This document shows, in pieces, positions 6,319 to 15,133 of a stretch of 19,289 nt of DNA. The position numbers and the translations under genes are program-made. Source of the DNA: JBARCX01 sp049794535 (GTDB lineage Bacteria; Pseudomonadota; Gammaproteobacteria; Xanthomonadales; Rhodanobacteraceae); the NCBI GenBank assembly GCA_049794535.1, contig JBARCX010000350.1, positions 1-19,289 on the forward strand. The letters are read 5' to 3'. The notes beneath the pieces are model-generated. The model did not search any database and had not been told where the DNA came from. It was given only the letters and a program-made list of their open reading frames with translations. Position 1 is the stretch's first letter; each line of letters starts with the position of its first letter.

Positions 6319-7802
6319 GTCTGCCAACCACCCCCCAACGCCTGAATAAGCGCCGCCGTGTCAGAAAGGCGTGCCGCCTGTGCCTGGACACGTGTGATCC
6401 GCGCTTGCTGATAGGCCTGCTCTGCATTGAGTAGCGGCAGTGCACCGACGTATCCGGCTTCGAGCTGGCTGTGGGTCAGGTCGAGCGTTTTCTTTGCTGC
6501 TGTTTCGGCTTGAATGGCGGCGGTGAGCGCTTTGGCATCAGCATCGAGTGCATAGAGCGCATCGGCGACGTTTTGGAATGCGCCGAGTACCACGCCGCGA
6601 TATTGCGCGGCAGATTGTTGCAACGCGGCCTCAGCGGCGCGCTGGTGATGTTTGAGTGTGCCGAAGTCGAAGATGGTTTGCGTGAGGTTGCCGGTGAGGC
6701 CCCAGAACATGTTGTGGTCTGCGAACATCTGGCTGAATTGCGTGGAGCTGCCGCCGTACATGGCGGATATCGAAAATTGCGGCAGTCGATTGGCGAGTGC
6801 GATGCCGACCTGGGCGCTGGCGGAGTGCACGTCGGCTTCGGCGGCGCGCACGTCGGGCCGTTGCTCTACCAATTTGGATGGCAGGCTCACCGGAAGTGTC
6901 TGTGGCAGTTGCAGGCTGGCCAGGTCGAACGTTTCGCTACCGCCTTGCGAAGGAAGTTCGCCGACGAGCACGGCCATCAGGTCGCGGGTCTGCTCGAGCT
7001 GTTTCTGCAAGGCGGGTAGCCCTTGCTGAGCCTGTGCGAGTGCACTTTCCTGTGCGGCGACATCGAGCCCGGACGCATCACCAGCCGCGGCTTGTTGGCG
7101 CAGGATGGTCAGCGCACGGGTGTCGCTGGCGACGATGTCCACGGTTGCATCGATCTGCGCGCGCAGGGCGGCTTCCTGGATGGCGGCGGTGACGACGTTG
7201 GAAGCCAGCGTGAGATAGGCCGCATCGAGTTGGTAACGCTGGTTGTCCGCTTGTGCGGCAAGTGATTCGACCGTGCGTCGATTGAGGCCGAACACATCCG
7301 GTGCATAAGCGATGCTTAGCTGGGCGGTGTGCAGGGTGTATAGCGCTTCACCCGAGGTCAGCGTGGGCGAGATGGTGCCCACTGCATTTTTCTGGCGGCT
7401 CGGCGAGTAACCGAGCTGCACGGAAGGGAGATAGGCGCCGCGTTGGGCGATGACATTTTCCTGGGCTTGGCGCAAGGCCGCCTGGGCGCTCTCGATATTC
7501 GGATTGTGCGCAAAGGCGCGTTGTACCAGATCGTTGAGGGCCGGCGAGGCGAATACCGTCCACCATTCGCGGGTGATTTCCGCGCCGGCTTGCAGATGTT
7601 GTTCGTCGTGGCCAATGCTCGCTGAGCCGACGGTGGCGGGCAGGGGCGAGCGGGTGTAGTTGTCGGTGGTCGGCAGCGTCGGCCGCTGATAGTTCGGGCC
7701 TACGGCGCAACTCGCGCAGAGTGCGGTAGCCAACGCCAAGACAAGGCTGTTCCGCAGGTTGGGCCACACGCGTCGGTCAGCGGGAATCGTGAGCATTGCC
7801 AT
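6303..7802 (-). CDS. Outer-membrane efflux lipoprotein of RND pump (NodT/OprM family)
   Basis: The outer-membrane channel of the tripartite pump, 499 residues, the usual size for the family. The start at 7802 is chosen because AGGAGG lies 6 bases upstream and the ATG overlaps the upstream stop as TGATG; a GTG at 7805 is possible but too close to the AGGAGG. A hydrophobic signal (about 18-31) ends in a lipobox C-A-S-C with Cys32, followed by A-V-G-P-N-Y-Q-R-P, the classic mature N-terminus of NodT/OprM proteins. Two outer-membrane efflux (OEP) repeats follow, each with long helices rich in Ala/Gln, for example A-L-R-Q-A-Q-E-N-V and A-Q-E-S-A-L-A-Q-A-Q. It is the last gene of the operon, translationally coupled to the RND transporter. 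Substrate is set by the inner-membrane pump. Confidence is high on the family, lower on naming it czcC. Confidence 0.92.
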   Translation of the reverse strand: MAMLTIPADRRVWPNLRNSLVLALATALCASCAVGPNYQRPTLPTTDNYTRSPLPATVGSASIGHDEQHLQAGAEITREWWTVFASPALNDLVQRAFAHNPNIESAQAALRQAQENVIAQRGAYLPSVQLGYSPSRQKNAVGTISPTLTSGEALYTLHTAQLSIAYAPDVFGLNRRTVESLAAQADNQRYQLDAAYLTLASNVVTAAIQEAALRAQIDATVDIVASDTRALTILRQQAAAGDASGLDVAAQESALAQAQQGLPALQKQLEQTRDLMAVLVGELPSQGGSETFDLASLQLPQTLPVSLPSKLVEQRPDVRAAEADVHSASAQVGIALANRLPQFSISAMYGGSSTQFSQMFADHNMFWGLTGNLTQTIFDFGTLKHHQRAAEAALQQSAAQYRGVVLGAFQNVADALYALDADAKALTAAIQAETAAKKTLDLTHSQLEAGYVGALPLLNAEQAYQQARITRVQAQAARLSDTAALIQALGGGWQTNGEK

Positions 7803-10800
7803 CACAGGCCTCCTGTTTCGCTACGGCCTTGCAAGCGACGTTGCTGGCGCTTTTGCGACCACTCCACCACCAATACCTGCAGTGCGGGCGCAACGATCAA
7901 CAGCATGATCGGCCCCAGCAACATGCCGCCGACGACGACCGTCGCTAACGGTCGTTGCACCTGGCTGCCGATGCCGGTGGAAATGGCGGCCGGCAGCAAG
8001 CCGATGCACGCGGACAAGGCAGTCATCAGCATGGGACGCATGCGTTGCTCGGCGGCGAGATACATCGCTTCCAACGGTGCTTTGCCCTCGAACACCAGAT
8101 GGTTGAAGTAGGTGATGACCAGGATGCCGTTCATCACCGACACGCCGAATAGCGAGACGAAACCGATCGCGGCGGAGACGCTCATGTTCAAGCCGGACAA
8201 GTACAGCGCAATGATGCCGCCGGCAATCGAGAACGGAATGGCCGCCAATGTCAGCAAGCTGTCGCGGAACGAATTGAACAAGGTAAACAACAGCGCCAGG
8301 ATCAAGCCGACGGCAATCGGCAGCACGATGGCGAGGCGATGTTTGGCCTGTTGCATGTCTTCGAATTCACCGGCCCAGATGATGTGATAGCCGGTCGGCA
8401 AGATCACATGTTTGGCGATGCGCGCCTGCGCATCTTCCACCGTGCTGCCCAGGTCGCGGCCACGCACGCTGAATTTGACCGGGATGAAGCGTTCGTTGCG
8501 CTCGTGGTAGATGTACGACGCGCCGGTGTCCAGCGAGATGTCTGCCACATCGCGTAGCGGGATATACGCCGTAGAACCGCTAGGCGTGGTGTAACCGACC
8601 TTGATGTTGCCGATGGCCTGCACGTTGGAGCGGTATTCCGACGCCAACCTCACCACCAGCGCGAATTGCTTGTCGTCCTCAAGCACGGTAGTGGCCTGCG
8701 TGCCACCAGCAGCGGCCTGCACCACGGTGTTGATGTCGCCGGTGTTGAGGCCGTAGCGGGCGGCTTTGGCGCGGTCGATGGTGATGTTGAGATTCGGCTG
8801 GCCCAGCACATGGAATACGCCGAGATCTTCAACGCCTTTGACCTGGCTCATCTCGTGTTCGACCTGATCGGCCAGCTTTTCCAGCACCTTCAGATCGGGG
8901 CCGATGACTTTGACCGAGTTGGCGCCTTTTACGCCGGAGAGGCCTTCCTCGATGTTGTCCTGGATGTACTGCGAGAAGTTGAATTCAACGCCGGGAAATT
9001 CGTTGGTGAACTCTTTTTGCAAGTCGTTAACCAGTTGCTCTTTGGTGTGCCCACTAGGCCAGTCACCTTCGGGCTTGAGTGGCACGAAGAACTCGACGTT
9101 ATAGAAGCCGGATGCATCGCTACCGTCATCAGGGCGGCCATGTTGGGACACCACGGTGATCACTTCCGGATGCGCTTTGATGATCTGCCGCATGCGGTTG
9201 ACCTTGTCCATACCGGCCTCGAGCGAGATCGTGGTGGGCATGGTGGCGCGTATCCACAAGTTGCCTTCTTCCAGCGCCGGCAGAAACTCGGTGCCGATGC
9301 GCGGCAACAGCAGCGCGGCAAGCAGCAGGAAGCATAGCCCGATGCCTACGGTGGCCTTGCGCTTATTCAACGCCCAGCGCAGCACCGGCGAATAGATTTT
9401 TCGGATGGCTCGCACGAACAGCGTTTCGACTTCGGTGACGTGCTTGGGTAGCAGCAGCGAAGCGAGTACCGGCGTTACCGTGAAGGTGGCGAGCAGGGCA
9501 CCCGACAGCGCATAGGCATAGGTGCGCGCCATCGGGTTGAAGATCTGGCCTTCGACGCCTTGCATGGTGAACAGCGGAATAAATGCGGCGACGGTGATCG
9601 CGGAGGAGAACAACACCGCGCGATCCACTTGCAGCGCGCTGACATACAGAAGACGTAGCCGCTCCGTCCAGCTGTGCGCGGCGTGGCCTTGCGCATACAT
9701 GGCGAAGTCACGCTGTGCATGTTCGTGCAGCAGTGCCTGTTGCTCTTCCTGGGTTTTCTGGAAATTGCGGAAGATGTTTTCGATCAGGATCACCGCTGAG
9801 TCGACGATGATGCCGAAATCCACCGCGCCGACCGACAGCAGGTTGGCGGAGTCACCCAGCACCACGAGGATGATGATGCTGAAGAACAGCGCGATAGGAA
9901 TATTGGCGCTGACGATGATCGCGCTGCGCAAGTCGCCCAGGAACAACCACTGGATCAGGAACACCAGCAAGCAACCGAAGATCAAGTTGTGCAGCACGGT
10001 ATGGGTGGTAACCGCGACCAGGGTCGAGCGGTCGTAGAACGGTACGACCTTGACGCCAGGAGGCAGGGTGCCGTCGCTGTTGATCTTTTCGACTTCGGCT
10101 TTGACGCGGGCGACCACTTCATTGGTCTGCTCGGTGCGGTTCATCACCACGATGCCGGTGACGACATCGTCCTGATCGTCGCGCCCGGCTTTACCGAGTC
10201 GTGGGACGCTGCCGATCGATACCTTCGCGACATCCTTGACGAGTACCGGCGTGCCATTCGTCTGCGACAACACGATATTGCCGATGTCGTCGGTGTTCTT
10301 GATCAGTCCCACACCACGGATGTTGACCGACTGCTGGCCGATGTTGATCGTGCGGCCACCGACATTGATGTTGGCATTGCCGATCGCGCTGATCAGCTGC
10401 GGCAACGTCACGTTATAGCCTTCCAGCTTGTGCAGGTCGGCGTCGACGTCGTATTCCTTGGTGGTGCCACCCCAGGTCACGACTTGCGCGATACCTGGCA
10501 CCGACAGCAAGCGGCGTGTGACGACCCAGTCTTGCAGCGTACGCAGGTTGGTCAGGCCGAAGTGCGGCGGGCCGACGAGCTGGTAACGGAAGATTTCACC
10601 GACCAGGCTCGAGGCCTGGATCTGCGGTTGGATGTTGTTCGGCAGCGTGACGTTCTGCTGCAGGTTCAGTGCCGCCTGCGTGTAGGCGAAGTAATAGTCG
10701 ACACCGTATTTGAACGTGACGCGCACGAACGACAGGCCGTAGAACGACGTGGATCGGATGTTATCGACGCCGGGTGTGGTCGCCAAGCCGACTTCCATCG

Positions 10801-11002
10801 GTCGCGTGAAGGTGCGCTCCATTTCCTCGGCGGAAAGGCCCGGGGACTGCGCGGTGATTTCGAGAATCACTGGCGCCGGGTTTGGATAGGCTTCGATATT
10901 GAGCTTGGAGTACGCCACCAGGCCGGCAACGATAAACGCCACCAAGGCCATGATGACGATGGACCGTCGGGTCAGCGCGAACGCGATAAGAGCTCTGAAC
11001 AC
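7802..11002 (-). CDS. czcA: HME-type RND heavy-metal efflux transporter (CzcA/CusA family)
   Basis: The inner-membrane proton-driven pump, 1066 residues, normal for the family. The start is GTG 11002 with AAGGCAGG upstream. The protein has twelve membrane helices and two large periplasmic loops. The signature in transmembrane helix 4 is D-F-G-I-I-V-D-S-A-V-I-L-I-E-N (Asp395, Asp401, Glu408). These match the proton-relay acids of CzcA-like heavy-metal transporters, with Ser where CzcA has Gly (DSA rather than DGA). The opening F-R-A-L-I-A-F-A-L-T-R-R and I-E-A-Y-P-N-P are also typical. I see no methionine cluster like that of the Cu/Ag pump CusA in the periplasmic part, which favours divalent metals (Zn, Co, Cd, Ni), but this is inference. 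It follows the fusion protein by 63 bases and overlaps the outer-membrane gene by one base. The upstream two-component system probably controls it. Confidence 0.92.
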   Translation of the reverse strand: MFRALIAFALTRRSIVIMALVAFIVAGLVAYSKLNIEAYPNPAPVILEITAQSPGLSAEEMERTFTRPMEVGLATTPGVDNIRSTSFYGLSFVRVTFKYGVDYYFAYTQAALNLQQNVTLPNNIQPQIQASSLVGEIFRYQLVGPPHFGLTNLRTLQDWVVTRRLLSVPGIAQVVTWGGTTKEYDVDADLHKLEGYNVTLPQLISAIGNANINVGGRTINIGQQSVNIRGVGLIKNTDDIGNIVLSQTNGTPVLVKDVAKVSIGSVPRLGKAGRDDQDDVVTGIVVMNRTEQTNEVVARVKAEVEKINSDGTLPPGVKVVPFYDRSTLVAVTTHTVLHNLIFGCLLVFLIQWLFLGDLRSAIIVSANIPIALFFSIIILVVLGDSANLLSVGAVDFGIIVDSAVILIENIFRNFQKTQEEQQALLHEHAQRDFAMYAQGHAAHSWTERLRLLYVSALQVDRAVLFSSAITVAAFIPLFTMQGVEGQIFNPMARTYAYALSGALLATFTVTPVLASLLLPKHVTEVETLFVRAIRKIYSPVLRWALNKRKATVGIGLCFLLLAALLLPRIGTEFLPALEEGNLWIRATMPTTISLEAGMDKVNRMRQIIKAHPEVITVVSQHGRPDDGSDASGFYNVEFFVPLKPEGDWPSGHTKEQLVNDLQKEFTNEFPGVEFNFSQYIQDNIEEGLSGVKGANSVKVIGPDLKVLEKLADQVEHEMSQVKGVEDLGVFHVLGQPNLNITIDRAKAARYGLNTGDINTVVQAAAGGTQATTVLEDDKQFALVVRLASEYRSNVQAIGNIKVGYTTPSGSTAYIPLRDVADISLDTGASYIYHERNERFIPVKFSVRGRDLGSTVEDAQARIAKHVILPTGYHIIWAGEFEDMQQAKHRLAIVLPIAVGLILALLFTLFNSFRDSLLTLAAIPFSIAGGIIALYLSGLNMSVSAAIGFVSLFGVSVMNGILVITYFNHLVFEGKAPLEAMYLAAEQRMRPMLMTALSACIGLLPAAISTGIGSQVQRPLATVVVGGMLLGPIMLLIVAPALQVLVVEWSQKRQQRRLQGRSETGGL

Positions 11003-11065
11003 GGACCTGCCTTCTGTGTGAGGTATGCGGCGCTAAGTGGTGCGGGTGTTGTTGGCAGGGCGCAG

Positions 11066-12247
11066 TTATTGCGAGGACTGCAAGGCCAATGCGCTGCTAA
11101 GGAATAGCGCGCCATCGCCGGCTACGCGTTCGTTGACGGAGAGACCATCGAGGATCTGATCGAGCCCGTCTTGCTGCTGGCCGAGCTTGACCGAGCGCCG
11201 CGTGAAACGATGACCGTCTTGGGTGGTGAACACGGTCATGGTGCCGTCACCCTCACGCACCAAGGCGCTGAGTGGTACCGCTGCCGAATGAACGGGCTGG
11301 CCGGTGCGGATCACGAAATTGGCCAGCATTTGCGGATGCAGCTGATGACTGGAGTCGCGAATTTCCGTGCGCACCATGATGCGATGGGTGTTGGGATCGC
11401 TGGCGCTGCCGATATAGCTGACCTTGCCTTGCAGCGTGTGTCCCGGCAGGGCAGCGATCGTCACGCTTACCACTTGCCCCAGTTGCAGCGCCGACACATC
11501 GTCCTCGGATACGTTGGCCACGCCCCATACAGTGGACAGATCGGCCACGGTAAACGGTGCGGGTGTGCTGCCCGCTTGCACCAGGGTGCCGGGTGCAATG
11601 GTGCGTGCGGTAACACGGCCCGCGAAGGGGCTGACGATCGGTAGCACGCCATCGACTTTACGGCTGGCTGCTATGCGGTCCATCTCGGCATCCGAAAGAC
11701 CGAAGATGCGCAGCGCATCGCGTGCCGCACGGTAGTTGCCATCGGCGGTTTGCTGATCCGATGTCGCTTGCTCCACATCCTTCTGCGCATTGGCCTGGAT
11801 GGTGATCATCTTGCGGGCGCGCTCGAGCGCCTTGTCGGTTTGTGCGAGCAAGCCGGCAGTGGAAATCAGGTTGGCCTCGGCCTGTGCCAGGTCGGGGCTA
11901 TCGATGGTGAAAAGCAGCTGGCCTTTGGTGACGTCATCGCCAGCCTGTGCCAGCACTTGTCGTACGCGGCCCTGATAAGGCGAAAACACCTGGGCCAGGT
12001 GATCCTGGTCGAAATCGATGTAGCCCACGGCGTCGCGTTGCTGGTCGAAATCGTGCGTACGCACAGGCTCTACCATGACGTGTTGCGCCTGTTGATCGGT
12101 AATCGTGACGCTGTCTGGGGAAGCTGCTGTGGCCGCGGCTTTTGCTGGATCATTACTCGACCCGGCAAGCCAGCTGTGGCCGAGATAGATGCCAAGACCG
12201 ACGACGACAACTGCCGCCCCGATCTTCCACGTTGCTGCTGTCTGCAT
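11066..12247 (-). CDS. czcB: RND pump membrane fusion protein (CzcB/HlyD family)
   Basis: The periplasmic adaptor that links the RND pump to the outer-membrane channel, 393 residues. The start at 12247 (M-Q-T-A-A-T-W-K) is preferred because GGA lies six bases upstream; ATG at 12253 and 12292 are in frame but less well placed. A single N-terminal membrane anchor spans about residues 7-24 (I-G-A-A-V-V-V-V-G-L-G-I). Then come a barrel-sandwich (lipoyl-like) half V-F-S-P-Y-Q-G-R-V-R-Q-V with G-D-D-V-T-K-G-Q-L-L, an alpha hairpin of roughly 80 residues, and the second half V-S-P-F-A-G-R-V-T-A-R-T. The beta-barrel and membrane-proximal domains follow (L-P-G-H-T-L-Q-G-K-V-S-Y-I-G). No extra His-rich metal-binding insert is seen. 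It is first in the efflux operon; the 446 bases upstream hold its promoter and an inverted-repeat element. Confidence 0.9.
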   Translation of the reverse strand: MQTAATWKIGAAVVVVGLGIYLGHSWLAGSSNDPAKAAATAASPDSVTITDQQAQHVMVEPVRTHDFDQQRDAVGYIDFDQDHLAQVFSPYQGRVRQVLAQAGDDVTKGQLLFTIDSPDLAQAEANLISTAGLLAQTDKALERARKMITIQANAQKDVEQATSDQQTADGNYRAARDALRIFGLSDAEMDRIAASRKVDGVLPIVSPFAGRVTARTIAPGTLVQAGSTPAPFTVADLSTVWGVANVSEDDVSALQLGQVVSVTIAALPGHTLQGKVSYIGSASDPNTHRIMVRTEIRDSSHQLHPQMLANFVIRTGQPVHSAAVPLSALVREGDGTMTVFTTQDGHRFTRRSVKLGQQQDGLDQILDGLSVNERVAGDGALFLSSALALQSSQ

Positions 12248-12523
12248 GCGCATTCCAAGGTAGATGTCACGCGCGAGACGTCGACCAGGCATGGCTGCAG
12301 ACTGCGCCAGAAGGGCTTGCCCAGCGGCGACACATGGTGTCGTGTCGCATCAAGTGGTTCCCCAACCATGCCGCAGAGCGGCTTGATAGCGCAGAGAGTC
12401 TGTCGACAGGCACAGTGGACACTCGGCGGAAACCACCTTAGTGGCCCGGATCGGCATGCAAAAGTTACGGTTTGGAAAGGTTGCCGATGGGTTGGGGGTT
12501 TGCGCTCACGTTGCTATCTCGCT
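12248..12523. other. Upstream region of the efflux operon, no gene
   Basis: No supportable gene on either strand. It should contain the minus-strand promoter of the pump operon and a binding site for the response regulator, but I cannot place a convincing -35/-10 pair or a direct-repeat operator by eye. Confidence 0.3.
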
Positions 12524-12668
12524 CGTCATTCCAGCGTAGGCTGGAATCCAGTGGAGTCACGGCCTGATTGTCGCGTGATCGCATATCTGCCCGATGACAT
12601 CAGGCGCCCGACGATATCGCTTGCTCAAGCGGTGGTCCCACTGGATTCCAGCCTACGCTGGAATGACG
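12524..12668. mobile_element. 145-bp MITE-like element with 31-bp perfect inverted ends
   Basis: The 31 bases at 12524-12554 are the exact inverse complement of 12638-12668. Each arm contains the palindrome ATTCCAGCGTAGGCTGGAAT (8-bp stem, 4-base loop), followed by CCAGTGG. The 83-base core has no ORF. The design is like that of dispersed palindromic repeats such as neisserial dRS3 or REP-derived cassettes. It sits between the histidine kinase gene and the fusion-protein gene, so a read-through transcript would carry a very strong hairpin. Mobility is inferred from the symmetry only. Confidence 0.65.
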
Positions 12669-12692
12669 GGGTTGAGATCTTGAGGAGGGGCA

Positions 12693-14057
12693 TTAGGGCT
12701 GCGGCAATGTGATGCTAACAATGAGCCCCGGGCTGGCATTCTTAAGAGTGAGCGTGCCGCGATGCAGGGCGACTACCGCTGCCACGATGGACAGACCCAG
12801 GCCGTTTCCACGCAGGTTGCGGCTGGTGTCCACGCGAAAGAACCGTTCCGTGGCGCGACCAATGACATCCTCGGGGATACCAGGGCCATCGTCCCGTATT
12901 TCGATAAGCGCGTCGTGGGCTTGCTTGCGCAGGGTGATGTGCACGTGCGCGCCGTGGCCGGCGTATTTCAGGGCGTTGTCGAGCAGGTTTGCCAGGATGC
13001 TGGCAATCAGGTCGCGGTCGGCGGTTACTACCGGCTCACCTTCAACGGTCAGCTCAAGATGCATGCCCTGGTTTTCAGCGGCGGGCTGGTAGAGCTCCAC
13101 GATGTCGCTGATCACTTCGCGTAGCGATAACGGATCAAAGCGTTGTCGCCGTACGCCTGATTCGGCCTCGGCGATCTGTAGCAGTTTGTCGAACAGTACG
13201 GTGAGCGAATCGATCTCGTCGATGGCGTATTGCGCGCTGGTGGGCAATTTCTCTAGCGGCTGACGAGCGCGTAAGGCATCTTCCAGCGCGCCACGGATGC
13301 GCCCCAGCGGTGTACGAAAATCGTGCGCGATGGCATTGGACACGTTACGCGCGGTGTCCATCAGGCGCTCGATTTCATCGAGCATGCCGTTGATGTCGAG
13401 GGCGACGCTGGCGAATTCGTCACGCGAGGTACCGACCTCGATGCGGCGATCGAGATTGCCGGCGGAGATCTCGGCGGTGGTGCGGTGGATGGCCTTGAGT
13501 TGCTGCTGCAACTGCGCGCGGAACAGGGCGACACCCGCGGCAGCCAGGATCAGGGCGATCAATCCACCGATGGCTAGCGCGGTGAGGATCATACGTTTGA
13601 GGTCGCGCAGATCTTGCAGTACGCGGCCGACGACAAGTGTGGTTCCATCCGGGAAGCGGTGGATCAGGAGACGGCTGAGCGTGTCGTGGCCGAGTCGCTG
13701 CACATGTTGCTGGATGAAGATGTCGTTTTCGCCAGGCGGCAATTGCCAGGCGGTGAGATTGCCGATGAGCTTGTGCCCGTCCGGTGCGAGCAGCAGATAG
13801 ATTTCCGTGGTGACGTCGAGGTCATCGGTCAGCAGGATATGGATCTGCTGCTGCAAGGCGGCGGTGTCTTGCCGCTCGTGTACTTGTACGAGCCGATAGG
13901 AGGTGACCGAGAGTTGTTTGTCGATATTGCGATCGATCAACCCGGCGGTTCCCACATAGAACACCGTGGCGACGATGCCGACCGAAAGCAACAACAACAG
14001 GCCATAGCTCGCGGCAATGCGGAAAACGACGGAGTGGCGGAAAGTGGCGATGGGCAT
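12693..14057 (-). CDS. Heavy-metal-type sensor histidine kinase (454 aa)
   Basis: An inner-membrane sensor kinase. Two membrane helices (about 13-36 and 157-179) enclose a periplasmic domain of about 120 residues that should sense the signal. A HAMP linker follows (about 180-232). The H-box is N-A-I-A-H-D-F-R-T-P with phospho-acceptor His245. The ATPase domain has the N-box L-L-D-N-A-L-K-Y-A (Asn361), G1 D-D-G-P-G-I-P (389-395) and G2 G-N-G-L-G-L-S (418-424); all key residues are intact. The start ATG at 14057 overlaps the regulator stop as TGATG, so the two are translationally coupled. The 'A-H-D-F-R-T-P-L' H-box and the pump genes directly downstream point to the CzcS/CusS/PcoS-like group, which responds to periplasmic metal. 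No obvious His- or Cys-rich metal motif is visible in the sensor domain, apart from scattered His. Confidence 0.9.
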   Translation of the reverse strand: MPIATFRHSVVFRIAASYGLLLLLSVGIVATVFYVGTAGLIDRNIDKQLSVTSYRLVQVHERQDTAALQQQIHILLTDDLDVTTEIYLLLAPDGHKLIGNLTAWQLPPGENDIFIQQHVQRLGHDTLSRLLIHRFPDGTTLVVGRVLQDLRDLKRMILTALAIGGLIALILAAAGVALFRAQLQQQLKAIHRTTAEISAGNLDRRIEVGTSRDEFASVALDINGMLDEIERLMDTARNVSNAIAHDFRTPLGRIRGALEDALRARQPLEKLPTSAQYAIDEIDSLTVLFDKLLQIAEAESGVRRQRFDPLSLREVISDIVELYQPAAENQGMHLELTVEGEPVVTADRDLIASILANLLDNALKYAGHGAHVHITLRKQAHDALIEIRDDGPGIPEDVIGRATERFFRVDTSRNLRGNGLGLSIVAAVVALHRGTLTLKNASPGLIVSITLPQP

Positions 14058-14746
14058 CAGGCGGGCTGGTCCGGGGCCTGGATCATGTAGCCGACACCGC
14101 GCACGGTCTGGATCAGCGTGGCCTGGAAATCCTTGTCGATCTTGTTACGCAGGCGGCTCATCTGAACATCGATGACATTGGTTTCCGGATCGAAGTGGTA
14201 ACCCCATACCGCCATCAGCAGCATTTTGCGCGTGACAACCTCGCCCTGATGGCGCACCAGATATTCCAGCAATAGGTATTCGCGCGGCTGGAGGCTAATG
14301 AGTTTGTGGTCGCGATAGACCTTCCGCGTGCGGGTATCGAGTTGCAGGTCGGCGATGGTGAGCACATCGGTGTCGCTGTGACGTGCCGAGCGGCGGGTGA
14401 GTGCTTCGATACGGGCCAGCAGTTCGTCGAAGGCGAACGGCTTGGTCAGATAATCGTCGCATCCACCGCGCAGGCCGCGGACGCGTTCGTCCAGGCTGGC
14501 GAGTGCACTGAGTATGAGTACCGGGGTTTCGCTGTCGTGGGAGCGCAGCGCCATGAGGATGTCGAGCCCGTCGCTGCCGCCGGGAAGCATGCGGTCGAGT
14601 ACGATCACGTCCCAGCGGCCGGTGGTGGTCTGCTTGAGGCCGCTGACACTGTCATGGCAGACCTCGACGGTGTAGCCCGACTGCAGCAGTCCATCACGGA
14701 TGAATTCCGCGGTATATCTGTCATCCTCGATCAGCAGGCATCGCAT
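14057..14746 (-). CDS. OmpR-family response regulator, probable metal-response (229 aa)
   Basis: A two-domain transcription regulator of standard size. The receiver domain (1-118) has the acidic pair Asp8-Asp9, phospho-acceptor Asp51 in V-I-V-L-D-R-M-L-P-G, Ser80 and Lys102 in L-T-K-P-F. A short linker leads to a winged-helix Trans_reg_C domain (about 127-226), with R-E-Y-L-L-L-E-Y-L, the recognition-helix region N-V-I-D-V-Q-M-S-R-L-R-N-K-I, and the wing G-V-G-Y-M-I. It is the first gene of the pair; the kinase start overlaps its stop. With the RND pump genes following in the same direction, it is likely to activate the pump operon when metal is in excess, as CzcR and CusR do (family knowledge). 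No clear operator repeats were found. The gene symbol is withheld because the metal is unknown. Confidence 0.9.
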   Translation of the reverse strand: MRCLLIEDDRYTAEFIRDGLLQSGYTVEVCHDSVSGLKQTTTGRWDVIVLDRMLPGGSDGLDILMALRSHDSETPVLILSALASLDERVRGLRGGCDDYLTKPFAFDELLARIEALTRRSARHSDTDVLTIADLQLDTRTRKVYRDHKLISLQPREYLLLEYLVRHQGEVVTRKMLLMAVWGYHFDPETNVIDVQMSRLRNKIDKDFQATLIQTVRGVGYMIQAPDQPA

Positions 14747-14785
14747 ACGGGGTCTATCCGGCGTTGTTGATGGAGCAGATTGTTA

Positions 14786-14814
14786 TTAGCAAGCTACCGC
14801 GGCGACGCTATACA
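14786..14814 (+). promoter_or_regulatory. Candidate sigma-70 promoter for the small membrane protein
   Basis: TTAGCA (14786-14791), 17-base spacer, TATACA (14809-14814): four of six matches in each hexamer at optimal spacing, about 35 bases before the GTG at 14850. In the divergent region shared with the response regulator gene, a minus-strand extended -10 (TGCTAATAA at 14791-14783) is also possible. Confidence 0.3.
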
Positions 14815-14849
14815 TCATGGCCGCATCGTAATGACTTCATGAGGCGCGT

Positions 14850-15122
14850 GTGGACGAATTGCTTGCCAAAGCCACCCAGGGTGTCGATCCCGATGCTCCC
14901 GATGCGTTCGTGCACATTTTCCTCAATCTGATGGGCATGGTGCCGTGGGCGGCACTGTTTTGGTGGAACCTGCTCTTTATTGCCGTGGGTGCCTTGCTCG
15001 GTTGGTGGCGTGGCCGGCTTGCCGCCGGCATTGTGTGGGCGCTCGTACTCGGTCCGTTCGGCTGGATCGTGGTGTTAGTACAGAAGCCGCGCGCGGTACC
15101 GCCACCATTACCGCATCGATGA
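14850..15122 (+). CDS. Small two-helix membrane protein, hypothetical (90 aa)
   Basis: Starts at GTG 14850 with GAGG five bases upstream. The N-terminal 25 residues are acidic and soluble (D-E-L-L-A-K-A-T-Q-G-V-D-P-D-A-P-D-A). Two hydrophobic helices follow (about 27-49 and 57-76), joined by a short basic turn W-W-R-G-R, then a proline-rich basic tail (K-P-R-A-V-P-P-P-L-P-H-R). By the positive-inside rule the turn is cytoplasmic. I recognise no named family; a G-x-x-x-G-P-F-G-W-I-V-V-L segment is reminiscent of short membrane proteins whose function is unknown. It is divergent from the metal two-component genes and convergent with the aminotransferase gene (11 bases apart), and shows no functional link to either. 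Confidence 0.6.
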   Translation: MDELLAKATQGVDPDAPDAFVHIFLNLMGMVPWAALFWWNLLFIAVGALLGWWRGRLAAGIVWALVLGPFGWIVVLVQKPRAVPPPLPHR

Positions 15123-15133
15123 TGCTGGGAGTG

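Noticed and set aside
9989..11107. Long plus-strand ORF (372 codons) opposite the RND pump gene
   Set aside because: It is antisense to an unmistakable CzcA-type coding sequence; its Asp/Arg/Val-rich composition is what the complement of that gene gives.
12524..12668. CRISPR or integron attC interpretation of the inverted-repeat region
   Set aside because: Only two inverted copies with one unique core, no direct repeats with regular spacers and no cas or integrase gene.
11750..12712. Plus-strand ORF of 320 codons through the fusion-protein gene and the inverted-repeat element
   Set aside because: It runs antisense through a clear HlyD-family gene and both arms of the repeat, with no recognisable domain.
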